From assembly GCA_028284945.1 (NCBI GenBank), contig JANQQJ010000024.1:62001-126000 (forward strand): DNA of 64,000 bases, read 5' to 3'. The notes below the pieces were generated by a model that made no database searches, was not told the origin of the DNA, and was given only the letters and a program-made list of their open reading frames with translations. The first letter of the stretch is position 1, and each line of letters opens with the position of its first letter. Shown piece after piece: positions 44,029 to 54,041 of this stretch. Source of the DNA: Alphaproteobacteria bacterium. GTDB lineage: Bacteria; Pseudomonadota; Alphaproteobacteria; SMXS01. The position numbers and the translations under genes are program-made.

Positions 44029-46128
44029 CGCATTACCGATCACCGAAACAGAGCTCAGGCTCATGGCGGCGGCGGCAATCATCGGGCTCAACAACATACC
44101 TGTGATCGGAAATAGGATACCGGCGGCAACCGGAACCCCGATTGCGTTATAGAAGAACGCGAAGAACAGATTCTGGCGGATGTTGCGCATGGTCATTCGG
44201 CTAAGCTGCCGCGCACGGACGATACCGGTTAGGTCGCCTTTCACCAGCGTCACACCGGCACTTTCCATCGCGACATCTGTTCCGGTTCCCATGGCGATCC
44301 CGACATTGGCCAATGCCAGCGCCGGCGCATCATTGATCCCGTCGCCGGCCATGGCCACGACCTTGCCTTCGGCCTGCAGTGCCCGCACCACGTCAGCTTT
44401 GTCCTGCGGCATCACCTCGGCACGAATTCCGTCCAGCCCGAGTTCTTGGGCAACACGCTGAGCCGCTTGCGCATTGTCACCAGTCGCCATGATGATCTCC
44501 AGGCCTTCCGCCTGGAGTGCCTTGATCGCTGCCGGCGTGGTCTGTTTGACATGGTCGGCCACAGCGACGATGCCCTGAAGCGTTTCGCCGGAAGACAGGA
44601 ACATGACGGTCGCGCCCGTTGATTGAAGCGCCTCGGTCCGTTCCGCCAACGATTGACAATCGACACCCAGACTGCCCATCAACGCAAGATTGCCAAACGC
44701 AATCGGCTGATCGCTGACCACGCCCTTTACGCCCTGGCCGGCGACGGAGTCGAAGCCGTTGACCTCCATGAAACCCAGCGATCTGTTTTCCGCCTCGCTG
44801 ACAATGGCCGACGCCAGCGGGTGTTCGCTGTACCGCTCCAGACTGGCTGCGAGGGTCAACACCTCGTCTTCTGTAACACCTGGGACCGTCTCGACGGCGC
44901 GGACCGCCGGCTTTCCCTCCGTCAGCGTACCGGTCTTGTCGACAACGAGCGTATCGACTTTCTCCAAAGTCTCGAGCGCCTCGGCATCGCGGATCAAGAC
45001 GCCCGTCTGGGCGCCCCGTCCCGTCCCCACCATGATCGACATGGGGGTCGCCAGTCCCAGGGCACAGGGGCAGGCAATAATAAGGACTGAAACCGCTGCG
45101 ATCAGGCCATAATCGAAAGAGGGCGCCGGACCGAAAAGTAGCCATATGGCGAATGCCAAAACCGCGATGACGAGAACCACAGGCACGAAAATACGGGCAA
45201 CCGAATCGGCCAGCCGCTGAATCGGTGCCCGGGAGCGCTGTGCCGCCGAAACCATTTCGACGATTTGCGCCAATAGGGTTTCAGAGCCAACATGCCGTGC
45301 CTCAATCATGAAACTGCCAGACTGATTCAAGGTCCCCGCTGTTACGGTGTCACCCGCGCGCTTTTCAACGGGCAATGGCTCGCCTGTGACCATGGACTCA
45401 TCGATATTGCTGACCCCATCGACCACGATACCGTCGACCGGCACTTTTTCACCCGGCACGACCCGAAGCCTGTCGCCCGCCGCGACATCCTCTAGCGGAA
45501 CCTCTCTTTCAGCACCGTCTCCATTGACGAGACGCGCGGTCTTGGGCGCCAAATCCAGCAGGCCCCGCACCGCATCACTTGTCCGCTCCCGCGCACGAAG
45601 CTCCAACACTTGGCCGAGCAATACCAGGACGGTAATGACGGCAGCGGCTTCGAAGTAAACCGGCACGCGGCCATCTGACAACCGAAGGTCAGCAGGAAAT
45701 ATTGCCGGGGCAAATACGGCCAACAGGCTATACCCATAGGCCGCTCCAGTGCCGATCGCGATCAGCGTGAACATGTTCAGGTTCATGGTCCGAAGCGACC
45801 GCCAGCCTCGAACAAAGAACGGCGCACCGGCCCAAAGCACAACAGGCGTGGCCAGAACAAGCTGAAGCCAGATGGACCACTTCGGGTCGATCAATCCGTC
45901 GATGAAGCCGGGGGCAATATGGCTGCCCATCTCCAGCAAGAAGATCGGCAGAGTCAGCACTAGGCCGATCCAGAATCGCCTGGTCATATCGACCAATTCT
46001 TGGTTGGGTTCGGCCTCAATGCCGATATCCATAGCCTCAAGCGCCATGCCGCATATTGGGCAGTCGCCGGGCCTGTCGGCCAAGACCTCGGGATGCATGG
46101 GGCAGGTGTATTTCAGAGCGCTCTCCAA
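43999..46128 (-). CDS. copA: Copper-type P1B ATPase
   Basis: This 709-residue P-type ATPase has the metal-transport motif [12 protein letters not shown], the phosphorylation site [11 protein letters not shown] and the hinge [14 protein letters not shown], with eight expected membrane segments. At the N-terminus, instead of a CxxC HMA domain, it has the short heavy-metal-binding segment [24 protein letters not shown] ATPases export Cu(I) or Ag(I). The start is a TTG (46126-46128) with no strong ribosome site. It follows a ZIP transporter gene by 39 bp. Confidence 0.93.
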   Translation of the reverse strand: MESALKYTCPMHPEVLADRPGDCPICGMALEAMDIGIEAEPNQELVDMTRRFWIGLVLTLPIFLLEMGSHIAPGFIDGLIDPKWSIWLQLVLATPVVLWAGAPFFVRGWRSLRTMNLNMFTLIAIGTGAAYGYSLLAVFAPAIFPADLRLSDGRVPVYFEAAAVITVLVLLGQVLELRARERTSDAVRGLLDLAPKTARLVNGDGAEREVPLEDVAAGDRLRVVPGEKVPVDGIVVDGVSNIDESMVTGEPLPVEKRAGDTVTAGTLNQSGSFMIEARHVGSETLLAQIVEMVSAAQRSRAPIQRLADSVARIFVPVVLVIAVLAFAIWLLFGPAPSFDYGLIAAVSVLIIACPCALGLATPMSIMVGTGRGAQTGVLIRDAEALETLEKVDTLVVDKTGTLTEGKPAVRAVETVPGVTEDEVLTLAASLERYSEHPLASAIVSEAENRSLGFMEVNGFDSVAGQGVKGVVSDQPIAFGNLALMGSLGVDCQSLAERTEALQSTGATVMFLSSGETLQGIVAVADHVKQTTPAAIKALQAEGLEIIMATGDNAQAAQRVAQELGLDGIRAEVMPQDKADVVRALQAEGKVVAMAGDGINDAPALALANVGIAMGTGTDVAMESAGVTLVKGDLTGIVRARQLSRMTMRNIRQNLFFAFFYNAIGVPVAAGILFPITGMLLSPMIAAAAMSLSSVSVIGNALRLRRIAFG

Positions 46129-46167
46129 CCCAACTTAGACCAGGCCATTCGTATCGCTTTGTTCTGC

Positions 46168-46929
46168 CTAAGCCCAGATCGCAATCAGTGCCATCAGGCT
46201 GACACCTGCCGCCACAAGCACGAACTTCACTGCGCTACTGTGACGGCGTTCAAATGTCTGCGGCAGGATTTCACTCATTGCGACATAGAGGAATGTGCCG
46301 GCGGCTAGGGCATCGAAACATGCTTCCCAGATGAAGTGGTCGGGTCCGGTGAACATTGCCTCAAGCCCGATTCCCAGAACAATGCCGATCGGCGTCATCA
46401 GGGAAAACGCCGTGATGATCAGGCGGCGGCGGGTTGCGTCACCCGCTTCATTTTCCAGCGCAATGCCCAAGGCAAAGCCAGCCGCACTCTTATGCGCAAT
46501 GATCGCGATAAAGATCGCCAGACCCGCCCCGGCTGCTGATTCGATACCAAGTGCTGCGCCCGCGATTACGGAGTGAATCGACAGAACCAGGAAAAGGATC
46601 AGCGCGCGGCCTTTTTGCCCTTCGTTTTCCGCTTGTTTCCTGGCGCGGCTGAATTGGTCAAACCCCAGAATCAAGACAACGCCGATCCCTGCACCCAGAA
46701 GCGCGAGCGGGAAATCGATCGCCGGCAAGGCCTGCGAAAAGTTCTCCCGCGAGTCGGGCAACAGATGCAGCAATCCTGCACCGAGGAATACACCGCCTGC
46801 GAACGCGTTGCCGAGCGCCAGACCACCCAGGCCTGTTGCGCCTGAGAGCTTGGCAGGGGCGAACCCACCGATCAGCCCGGCCGCTGCGATAACAACGATG
46901 TAGAACGCATCAAGCAGCATCGAGTCCAT
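46168..46929 (-). CDS. ZIP family metal transporter
   Basis: The 253-residue membrane protein has the ZIP metal-binding helices: HSVIAGAALGIES and IAIIAHKSAAGFALGIALENE, with His, Glu and Lys-adjacent residues in the usual places. ZIP proteins move zinc, iron or other divalent metals into the cytosol. It starts 3 bp after the SDR gene and is followed by the copper ATPase, so a three-gene unit is possible. Confidence 0.88.
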   Translation of the reverse strand: MDSMLLDAFYIVVIAAAGLIGGFAPAKLSGATGLGGLALGNAFAGGVFLGAGLLHLLPDSRENFSQALPAIDFPLALLGAGIGVVLILGFDQFSRARKQAENEGQKGRALILFLVLSIHSVIAGAALGIESAAGAGLAIFIAIIAHKSAAGFALGIALENEAGDATRRRLIITAFSLMTPIGIVLGIGLEAMFTGPDHFIWEACFDALAAGTFLYVAMSEILPQTFERRHSSAVKFVLVAAGVSLMALIAIWA

Positions 46930-46932
46930 AGG

Positions 46933-47775
46933 CTAGCCGCCCTTTGCTGCCTTGGCGGCTTTGCGTGCCGCAATCGCTTTGGCCAGCGGCGACTCACTCA
47001 CGTCGACCCAACCACCCAGGCCGCCCGCTGTTGCGCCACCATCGACGGGAATATTGACTCCATTCAGCCAGCCGCAGGAACCGATGGCGAGATAACAAAT
47101 CACCTCTGCGATTTCTTGTGGCTCCGCGTCACGGCCAACGCGCCCAATGCTCCATTCATATTGTGCGTCGCCCATGAGCCGCCGGAATTCCGGCGTTAGA
47201 GGCGTGCGCACGCCACCGGGACTGACGCAGTTCACCCGGACACCCCGGTCAAGGCCCAAGCCCGCCGCGCGATAGGTATAAGCCACGGCACATTGTTTAG
47301 AGAATGTATAGGGATCTCTGACCCACTGGTCTTCGTTTGACCGGCACCAGGCGAGACCACTGTCAAAATCTTTCGTGTCGAGTAGCGCCGAAACCGGTGC
47401 CAAGCGGCGCTGCCACTCCAGCCCGGCGGTTGATGCGACATGCACCACCGATCCGCCCTCGGCAATCCGCGGCATTAATGCTTCCGTCAGGTGACGCAGC
47501 GCCAGAAAATTGACCCGGACAACCTTGTCTTTCTCCTGCGCATCGGCAATGCCCGCAACATTGATCAATCCATCGATCTCACTGGGAAGCTGGTCGATCA
47601 CCGCGTCGATGGCTGGTTTTTCACTGAGATCGCAGCGGTAGACTTGCGCAGCGCTGTCGGGCGCATCCTTGATATCGAGCATATGGACCGAGCAGCCTGC
47701 ACCCAGCAACTGGTCGACCGTGGCCGCGCCCATGCCTGACGTGCCGCCGGTGACAACAATGGTTTTTTGAGCCAT
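46933..47775 (-). CDS. Short-chain dehydrogenase (3-alpha-HSD/carbonyl reductase-like)
   Basis: A 280-residue SDR with TGGTSGMG, DGLINVAG, VHVASTAG and YTFSK as the catalytic block. The insert between the catalytic Ser and Tyr (about 35 residues, containing LLDTKDFDSGLAWCRSN) is characteristic of the 3-alpha-hydroxysteroid dehydrogenase/coniferyl alcohol dehydrogenase group. The substrate is unknown. It stands first in a run with ZIP and CopA, but a functional link to metals is not obvious. Confidence 0.9.
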   Translation of the reverse strand: MAQKTIVVTGGTSGMGAATVDQLLGAGCSVHMLDIKDAPDSAAQVYRCDLSEKPAIDAVIDQLPSEIDGLINVAGIADAQEKDKVVRVNFLALRHLTEALMPRIAEGGSVVHVASTAGLEWQRRLAPVSALLDTKDFDSGLAWCRSNEDQWVRDPYTFSKQCAVAYTYRAAGLGLDRGVRVNCVSPGGVRTPLTPEFRRLMGDAQYEWSIGRVGRDAEPQEIAEVICYLAIGSCGWLNGVNIPVDGGATAGGLGGWVDVSESPLAKAIAARKAAKAAKGG

Positions 47776-48086
47776 GTCCCTCTCCCCGGCGCTCGAACAG
47801 CACCGCTAGCGGGACGGTAGCACTCCCCTGTTTGGGGTTGAACTATTCAATAACGAAGGAGGGAAAATGAAAGGGGCGGTCCCCTTGGAGGAAGAGACCG
47901 CCCCATTTCTCGGCTTTTCGGCGCGTTGACCCCGAGCAGCCCACAAACCATCGGCTCGGACCGATGCCTAGTTTATAAGCACTCGGAGACGATGAATCAA
48001 GTTCAAATAAAATTTGAAATAAATTTTATTAAAAACTCGTCTCGGAAGATGAGCTTCACCGGATCACTCAAGAAACTCATTTTAGC
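47776..48086. other. Intergenic region with hairpins and a short ORF
   Basis: No established gene. GGGGCGGTC (47873-47881) and GACCGCCCC (47896-47904) form a 9-bp stem, and a smaller hairpin lies near 47949-47968. AAGGAGG (47856-47862) precedes an ATG opening a 20-codon frame (47867-47929) that runs through the first hairpin. 48000-48040 is strongly AT-rich. It could hold a small RNA with its terminator. Confidence 0.4.
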
Positions 48087-49634
48087 TCAAGGTCTTGCAT
48101 GGAATGCGACGGGGCCCGGCTGGCGCAGAGGCGCGGCCAGATTGGCAAATTCACAGATCACCGACCTTGTCTCACGCGGATCGATGATGTCTTCGATCAG
48201 AAACGCCTCAGCTCCACGAAACGGCGACCGGACCCGGTTCAGCCGTTCTTCGATGTCCTTCAGCATCGTATCGGGGTCATCGGCTGCAGCCAGTTCGGCG
48301 GTATAGGCGGCTTCAATCCCACCTTCGATGGGCAGCGACCCCCAATCCGCCGACGGCCATGCATAGCGATAGCGCAGCCGTTCGGCATTGCTGTGCGCGG
48401 CGCCTGCCACGCCAAATGCCTTTCGCACGATCACCGAACACCAGGGCACGGTCGCCTGATAGACCGTCGCCAGTGCACGCGATCCGTGGCGGATATGGGC
48501 CGCCTTCTCGAACTCAACGCCCACGGCAAAGCCAGGATTATCGACCAGGTTGACCACCGGCAGATGGAAGGTCTCTGCCAGCTCGCAGAACCGGTTCACC
48601 TTCAGCGATGTATCCGTGGTCCAGCCGCCGCCATAGTAATAGGGGTCGCCCGCCAAGAGCGCGACCGGCCAGCCGTCAAACCGGGCAAATCCCGTGATGC
48701 AGGACCGGCCGAAAAATTTGCCCATTTCGAAGAACGAGCCCTTGTCGACCACCGCCTCGATGATCTTGCGCATCTTATAGACCTTGCGGCGATCACGCGG
48801 GACGATATCGATCAGGAAATCCTCGGCACGATCCGGATCGTCATGCTGCTCACCGCGTGGCGGCAGCTCATGCACGTTGGGCGGCAGGTAGGACAGGAAC
48901 TGACGGACCCGCTCGAAGGCTTCGTCCTCGGTCTTGACCTCATCATCAACCGCGCCATTGCGGGTGTGCATCCAGGAACCGCCCAATTCTTCTTTTGTGA
49001 CATCTTCACCAAGGCGCTTCGCCACCGGCGGTCCGGCCACGAAGAGCTGACTGAGATCCTTCACCATCACCGAGTAATGCGAAGTGACGGCGCGCGCTGC
49101 ACCAAGCCCGGCGACCGGGCCCAGACACATGCCAACGACGGGGACCTGCGCCATATTGGCCACCACCAGGTCCCAACCAGGATTGGCCGGCAGATAGGTG
49201 CGGCCCGCCGTCTCCAGCGTTTTGACCGACCCGCCGCCGCCGGTGCCATCGATCAGCCGGATCAACGGCAGCCGGAGTTCATTGGCCATGCGCTCCGTGA
49301 CGATCTGTTTTTCGCGGATCGACGCGTCGGCCGCCCCGCCGCGCACCGTAAAATCATCGCCCTGAATGATGACCATCCGGCCATCGATCTTGCCGCGCCC
49401 GGCCACCGAATTACACGCCATGAAATCGACGAGATTGCCGTCGTCGTCATAGCTGGCCTTGCCCGCCAGCGCGCCCACCTCGGTGAACGACTCCTCATCC
49501 AGCAGACGGTCGATACGTTCACGCACCGTCAGCTTGCCCCGACCTTTCTGCTTGGCGACCTTTTCATCGCCGCCCATTTTTTTGGCCAGCGCCTCGCGGC
49601 GACGTAGTTCCTCGACCTCTGGCTCCCAGCTCAT
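48087..49634 (-). CDS. Acyl-CoA carboxylase, carboxyltransferase (beta) subunit
   Basis: This 515-residue protein has the two crotonase-like halves of biotin-dependent carboxyltransferases: FTVRGGAADASIREKQ, LIDGTGGGGSVKTLE, GPVAGLGAARAVTSHYSVM, then FFGRSCITGFARFDGWPVALLAGDPYYYGG and NLVDNPGFAVGVEFE. The likely substrate class is propionyl-, methylcrotonyl- or geranyl-CoA. No biotin carboxylase/carrier subunit is adjacent, so it must be encoded elsewhere. VOC, amidohydrolase and GST genes upstream may belong to the same transcription unit. Confidence 0.92.
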   Translation of the reverse strand: MSWEPEVEELRRREALAKKMGGDEKVAKQKGRGKLTVRERIDRLLDEESFTEVGALAGKASYDDDGNLVDFMACNSVAGRGKIDGRMVIIQGDDFTVRGGAADASIREKQIVTERMANELRLPLIRLIDGTGGGGSVKTLETAGRTYLPANPGWDLVVANMAQVPVVGMCLGPVAGLGAARAVTSHYSVMVKDLSQLFVAGPPVAKRLGEDVTKEELGGSWMHTRNGAVDDEVKTEDEAFERVRQFLSYLPPNVHELPPRGEQHDDPDRAEDFLIDIVPRDRRKVYKMRKIIEAVVDKGSFFEMGKFFGRSCITGFARFDGWPVALLAGDPYYYGGGWTTDTSLKVNRFCELAETFHLPVVNLVDNPGFAVGVEFEKAAHIRHGSRALATVYQATVPWCSVIVRKAFGVAGAAHSNAERLRYRYAWPSADWGSLPIEGGIEAAYTAELAAADDPDTMLKDIEERLNRVRSPFRGAEAFLIEDIIDPRETRSVICEFANLAAPLRQPGPVAFHARP

Positions 49635-49637
49635 GGG

Positions 49638-50102
49638 TTATGGCCTCGGCGGCAATTGCGGAGTCTCGTCATCGAGGATTTCATAAATCTCGATCACATT
49701 GCCGAACGGGTCACGGCCATAAGTCGCCCAGGTCGCGCCCATATCCTGCGGCGGGCAATGGAAAGTCATGCCGCCTTCCATCAGGCGCTCATATTCGGCG
49801 TTGATATCCGTCACCTGCAGGCAGAAATGGGTGTAGCCATGATCGGCGACAGAATGGTTCGGGTCCTTTTTGGCGCCCTGTGGCTGCTTATATTCAAACA
49901 GCTCAATATAGGCATTGGGGCCTTTCAGCATGGCGCCCCGCGCCGCCGAATCCCGTAAGCCGACGATCGCATCCGTTACCGGGTTGCCCGGTTCCCAACC
50001 GCCATCACTGAGTTTTTCAAAGCCAAGCACGTCGCAATAAAACGCGAAGGCCGCGTCCATGTCCGGCACCGAAATCGCCGTATGGTGAATCCCAACAATC
50101 AT
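49638..50102 (-). CDS. VOC (glyoxalase fold) family protein
   Basis: The 154-residue protein has MIVGIHHTAISVPDMDAAFAFY, AYIELFEYKQPQG, GYTHFCLQVTDINAEY and GNVIEIYEIL, giving the usual His/Glu metal positions. This resembles methylmalonyl-CoA epimerase or lactoylglutathione lyase-like proteins. It lies 3 bp upstream of the acyl-CoA carboxylase gene and 11 bp downstream of the amidohydrolase gene, so all three are an operon. Confidence 0.88.
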   Translation of the reverse strand: MIVGIHHTAISVPDMDAAFAFYCDVLGFEKLSDGGWEPGNPVTDAIVGLRDSAARGAMLKGPNAYIELFEYKQPQGAKKDPNHSVADHGYTHFCLQVTDINAEYERLMEGGMTFHCPPQDMGATWATYGRDPFGNVIEIYEILDDETPQLPPRP

Positions 50103-50113
50103 GGTCTTTTCTC

Positions 50114-51127
50114 CTAAATCTCAATATCGAGCCGGTAGGCGCGGGCGGCGGTGCCGGCAAACAAATCGGCCTTTTCGCTGTCCGAGAATTCCCCGGCCAT
50201 CTTCTTGAACGCATTCCACAGCACGCCATAGGACACCGACAGCTTATCGACCGGAAAATTGCTTTCGAACATGCACCGGTCCGGACCGAAGCAATCAATC
50301 GAGTGCAGGTACCAGTCGCGGGTCGCATCGACAATCTCCTGCGAGGTGGGCGGCTTGTCGCGCTTGTGCCAGCCAAAGCCGTTCACCGCCATGTTGATGC
50401 CGCCGATTTTGGCATAGACGTTTTCGCATTTCGCCAGTTCCGCCACATCGACTTTCCACTGGGCAAAAATTTCGTCGCGCTTGCCTTCATAGGGCCCTAC
50501 GCCCAGAGGCCCGCCAAAATGATCGAAGATAATTGGCACACCTGGAAAGGCGCGCGCCAGATCTGTCAGCTGTGGAATCTGGTGGTGGTAGAGCCATGAA
50601 TCAAAAGTCAGGCTTCGTTTTTCCAGTTCCCTGAACCCGGTGCGAAATGTCGAATCGAGAAGCAGGCCTTCCGTGGGATTTGTATGCGAATTCTTGATGT
50701 CTTCCGACTTGTCCCAGCCGGCTGCGTGACGAATGCCCCGGAACCGGTCACGGGCCGCATCGATATGGGCGTCGAGCACGTCGCCAGCGCCTTCGCCCAG
50801 CGTCAGATCCGCATAGCTGACAATGCCCGCGCAGGCGCGCATCGGGCCATAGCCGCCGCTGGCGCTTTGCGCGGCGATGCCATTGACATACTCGGTTTCG
50901 CCGACGGGCTTCATCGCCTCGGGACCATCGGCCCGGTACATCGACGCGCATTCTACGAAAACGGTGGCAATAACGTTATGCCCTTGTTCCGTATCCTCAA
51001 GCAGCTCATCAAGCATGTAGCGGGAGCCGTTGCGGTCCCAAAGATGATGATGCGGATCGATGATTGGCAGCTCGGGCTCAAGCGCCTCTTCCGTCACCTG
51101 TGCCAGCCAGGCAGCATCGCCAGCCAT
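50114..51127 (-). CDS. Amidohydrolase-2 family protein (lactonase/decarboxylase-like)
   Basis: About 337 residues from the ATG at 51127, preceded by AGGGGAGATTCAGA. IIDPHHHLWD carries the HxH metal site; VPIIFDHFGGPLG and MFESNFPVD give later active-site residues. The family includes 2-pyrone-4,6-dicarboxylate lactonase and L-fucono-lactonase. Its place in an operon with a VOC protein and an acyl-CoA carboxylase suggests a ring-opening or lactone-hydrolysing step. Confidence 0.9.
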   Translation of the reverse strand: MAGDAAWLAQVTEEALEPELPIIDPHHHLWDRNGSRYMLDELLEDTEQGHNVIATVFVECASMYRADGPEAMKPVGETEYVNGIAAQSASGGYGPMRACAGIVSYADLTLGEGAGDVLDAHIDAARDRFRGIRHAAGWDKSEDIKNSHTNPTEGLLLDSTFRTGFRELEKRSLTFDSWLYHHQIPQLTDLARAFPGVPIIFDHFGGPLGVGPYEGKRDEIFAQWKVDVAELAKCENVYAKIGGINMAVNGFGWHKRDKPPTSQEIVDATRDWYLHSIDCFGPDRCMFESNFPVDKLSVSYGVLWNAFKKMAGEFSDSEKADLFAGTAARAYRLDIEI

Positions 51128-51199
51128 TCTGAATCTCCCCTGTCCCCTGATGGTCGAGCCTAGCGCAGCACCTTGTGCAGCGGAAGTCTCGTTCAAATT

Positions 51200-51892
51200 C
51201 TAGTCCTGTTGGACAGCCGGTGCCTTGCGGGCCATGCCATCAAACAGGTCAAGCATCCGCTGGCGCCATTGTTCGACCGGGTCTTCCGCGTCCAGCAGGC
51301 GAAAATCGCTGGTCGTCCGGGCCCACATGAACCCGCCAAACAGGCAGTGGTCGGGAAAGGCCGGCTGATCGCCGCCCAGCCAGGCCTGCTCCTGAAGGGT
51401 CTGGCGGACCGGCTCCAACGCGCCATGCAGCGCGGCGATTTTCTTGGGCGGATCTTCGCGCATTTGTTCGATGGTCATGCCGGACCATTCAAACCGGCTT
51501 TCGCGGAAATAGGCCTGGTCTGCCTCTGGCGTCAGGTCGAACGTGCCCGGCGTGCACAAGAGAAAGAGATTGCCCAGTTGCTGTGTATCGCACCATCGAT
51601 TGAAGAACAGGCCCGACGCCCGGCCACCGGCACCACCGAACAGGCTGGGCCGGTCCGGATAGGCGTCTTCCAGGTAGCAGGCAATCCGCCACGAATCAGA
51701 AACCACGTCATCGCCATCGACCAGCACCGGCACCCGGTCCTGCCCGGAGAAAGCCAGTTTGTCCTTATCGCCATAGCCAATAGGTACAGAGTCGTAAGGG
51801 AGCCCCTTGTGGGCCAGGGCCATCCGCACCCGCCAGACAAAGGGGCTGACGGCATGGCCATCGTTCAAAACAAGTTCATACAGTTGCATCAA
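51200..51892 (-). CDS. Glutathione S-transferase family protein
   Basis: A 230-residue protein with an N-terminal thioredoxin-like domain (LYELVLNDGHAVSPFVWRVRMAL, RVPVLVDGDDVVSDS with the cis-Pro and glutathione-binding Ser) and an all-helical C-terminal domain. The Ser in AVSPF may be the glutathione-activating residue. It resembles beta-etherase/LigE-like GSTs in its start, but that assignment is uncertain. It is 72 bp upstream of the amidohydrolase gene. Confidence 0.88.
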   Translation of the reverse strand: MMQLYELVLNDGHAVSPFVWRVRMALAHKGLPYDSVPIGYGDKDKLAFSGQDRVPVLVDGDDVVSDSWRIACYLEDAYPDRPSLFGGAGGRASGLFFNRWCDTQQLGNLFLLCTPGTFDLTPEADQAYFRESRFEWSGMTIEQMREDPPKKIAALHGALEPVRQTLQEQAWLGGDQPAFPDHCLFGGFMWARTTSDFRLLDAEDPVEQWRQRMLDLFDGMARKAPAVQQD

Positions 51893-52001
51893 GTTCCCCG
51901 AATGTGATTGCGATCATATTCATGGCAGCGGGAACCGGTTGTAAACTACAGTTTCAATGCGTAAATAAGGCTCTCATACCGGCGGCCAGGATTCCCCCAC
52001 C

Positions 52002-53069
52002 ATGCTCATTTTTCGTCAACTCTTCGATCCACAGTCATCGACCTATTCATACCTTCTGGGTGATTCAGCAAGCCGCGAGGCGATTCTGATCGACCCGGTG
52101 TTCGAACAGGTTCGCCGCGAGATCGCCCTGATTGAAGAGCTGGGCCTTAGTCTCAAAACCACAGTCGAGACCCACGTTCATGCCGACCACGTCACAGGCG
52201 GCTGGTTGCTAAAGCAAAAGCTGGGCAGCCAGATCGCCATTGCTGCTGTCAGTGGGGCAAAGGGCGCAGACATCTATTTCGAGGATGGTGACAGGATCGC
52301 GTTTGGCGACCGCCATTTAGAGGTACGCGCCACACCGGGCCATACCAACGGGTGCTGCTCCTTCGTACTGGACGACCAGACAATGGCGTTTACCGGCGAC
52401 TGTCTGCTGATCAGAGGATGTGGCCGCACAGACTTCCAGCAGGGGGACCCGAAAGTCATGTTCAAGTCCGTGCATGACAGGCTTTTTAGCCTGCCGGACG
52501 CGTGCCTGCTTTATCCCGGCCATGACTATAAAGGCTCGATGGTCACCAGTGTCGGCGAAGAACGGCTCTACAATCCGCGATTGGGCGGAGATATCGGGGT
52601 CGACGATTTCGCCGGATACATGGAGAATCTAGGCCTGCCCCACCCCAAGCAGATCGATATCGCCGTGCCCGCCAATATGCGGTCGGGCGAACCGGAAAAC
52701 CCGGACGGGACCGCCGCCGATCCGGACTGGGCGCCGCTGACCTACACCTATGCCGGGGTCTGGGAGGTGCAACCGCACTGGCTGGAGGAACATCTGGATG
52801 ACGTTCAGATTGTCGATGTGCGCGAGGACGACGAATTCCACGGCATCCTTGGCCACATCCACGGCGCGACCCTGGTGCCACTGGGCGAACTGACCGAACA
52901 CGCCAACGAATTGGACGCCAGCAAACCAGTGGTGATGGTGTGCCGGTCCGGTGCCCGGTCAGCCCAAGCCACTGTACTGCTGGCCCAGGAGGGGTTTGAG
53001 AAGGTGGCCAACCTCGCCGGCGGCATGCTGCGCTGGCGGGCGCAGCGCCTGCCGGTCGAAGCGGCTTAA
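52002..53069 (+). CDS. ETHE1-like persulfide dioxygenase fused to a rhodanese domain
   Basis: The N-terminal 240 residues form a metallo-beta-lactamase fold: ETHVHADHVTGG, GHTNGCCSF, FTGDCLLIRGCGRTDF and YPGHDYKG, which match glutathione-persulfide dioxygenases. The C-terminal 100 residues are a rhodanese domain with the active Cys in MVCRSGARS. Such fusions handle sulfane sulfur in sulfide oxidation. The full length is 355 residues. No sulfide:quinone reductase is seen nearby, and the ATG has only a weak ribosome site. Confidence 0.93.
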   Translation: MLIFRQLFDPQSSTYSYLLGDSASREAILIDPVFEQVRREIALIEELGLSLKTTVETHVHADHVTGGWLLKQKLGSQIAIAAVSGAKGADIYFEDGDRIAFGDRHLEVRATPGHTNGCCSFVLDDQTMAFTGDCLLIRGCGRTDFQQGDPKVMFKSVHDRLFSLPDACLLYPGHDYKGSMVTSVGEERLYNPRLGGDIGVDDFAGYMENLGLPHPKQIDIAVPANMRSGEPENPDGTAADPDWAPLTYTYAGVWEVQPHWLEEHLDDVQIVDVREDDEFHGILGHIHGATLVPLGELTEHANELDASKPVVMVCRSGARSAQATVLLAQEGFEKVANLAGGMLRWRAQRLPVEAA

Positions 53070-53077
53070 ACCCGCAC

Positions 53078-53917
53078 TTAGTCCTGAATGCCGCGCTTGC
53101 CCGCTTCACGCATGACGTCGGCATCCTGAAAGTGGAAATCCGTCGGCTCGAGCGTGCCGGTGGTCTGACCTGAATCGACAACCAGCGTATGGCCCGTAAC
53201 GTAGCGCGCCTCGTCGCTGGCGAGATAAAGCAACGCATTGGCGATATCGATCGGTTCACCGGCAATGCCCAATGGCGCGCCGCTGGCAATGGTTTCGGTC
53301 GCGCCCGCGGTATCATCCGGATCGCCGGTAATCACGCCTGCCGTCATCGCCGTCACCGTGTTGCCGGGCGATACCGCATTCACCCGAATGCCGTAGCGCG
53401 ACAGTTCGGACCCAACCGATTTGGTCAGGCCAACCACCCCGTGTTTGGCCGCCGTATAGGCATGTGGCCCCAATCCGCCCATCACACCGGCAGTCGATGA
53501 CAGCGAGAGAATACTGCCCGACCCTTGCGGCCGCATCACGCGGGCGGCGTGCTTCATGCCATAGAAGACGCCGTCCAGCAGGATGGCGATTGTGTTGTGC
53601 CAGGCTTCCGCCGTGGTGTCGGCAATGGGCCCCACGGCACCGACAATGCCCGCATTGTTGACCATGATGTCCAGTTTCCCAAACGCGCTGACCGCCAGAT
53701 CAACAGCTGCGGCAACCTCGTCTTCCTTGGTGACATTACAGGCGATCGACCGGGCTGAATTGCCCAAGGACGCTGCGACCGCCGCACCCGCCTCGGCCTG
53801 CAGATCGGCGACGACGATTGACGCGCCTTCCTCAGCAAAGCGCTTTGCCGTTCCTTCACCAATACCACTGGCCGCGCCGGTGATCAGCGCGACCTTACCT
53901 TCAAGTCTTCCTGCCAT
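53078..53917 (-). CDS. Short-chain dehydrogenase
   Basis: About 279 residues from the ATG at 53917 (MAGRLEGKVALITGAASGIG). GGGAG lies upstream; the longer frame start at 53989 has no support. NNAGIVG, SLSSTAG, and YTAAK as the catalytic block are clear. Asp after the second strand (VVADLQ) suggests NAD(H). It is convergent with the persulfide dioxygenase gene (8 bp). Confidence 0.9.
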   Translation of the reverse strand: MAGRLEGKVALITGAASGIGEGTAKRFAEEGASIVVADLQAEAGAAVAASLGNSARSIACNVTKEDEVAAAVDLAVSAFGKLDIMVNNAGIVGAVGPIADTTAEAWHNTIAILLDGVFYGMKHAARVMRPQGSGSILSLSSTAGVMGGLGPHAYTAAKHGVVGLTKSVGSELSRYGIRVNAVSPGNTVTAMTAGVITGDPDDTAGATETIASGAPLGIAGEPIDIANALLYLASDEARYVTGHTLVVDSGQTTGTLEPTDFHFQDADVMREAGKRGIQD

Positions 53918-54041
53918 TTTGATGTGCTCCCGTTTTGTCTGTTTAATTGCGCGCGATCTTACGGACTTGAGCCACGAAGCGATAGGCAAACACGCCTGAT
54001 TTTTGATGCAATGTTACGTGCGTCGCGCCATTCTGCGCGCC

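Noticed and set aside
48099-49607. A 502-codon open frame antisense to the acyl-CoA carboxylase gene
   Set aside because: It is a composition artefact: the product is rich in His, Arg and Gln with no motifs, while the opposite frame is a clear carboxyltransferase.
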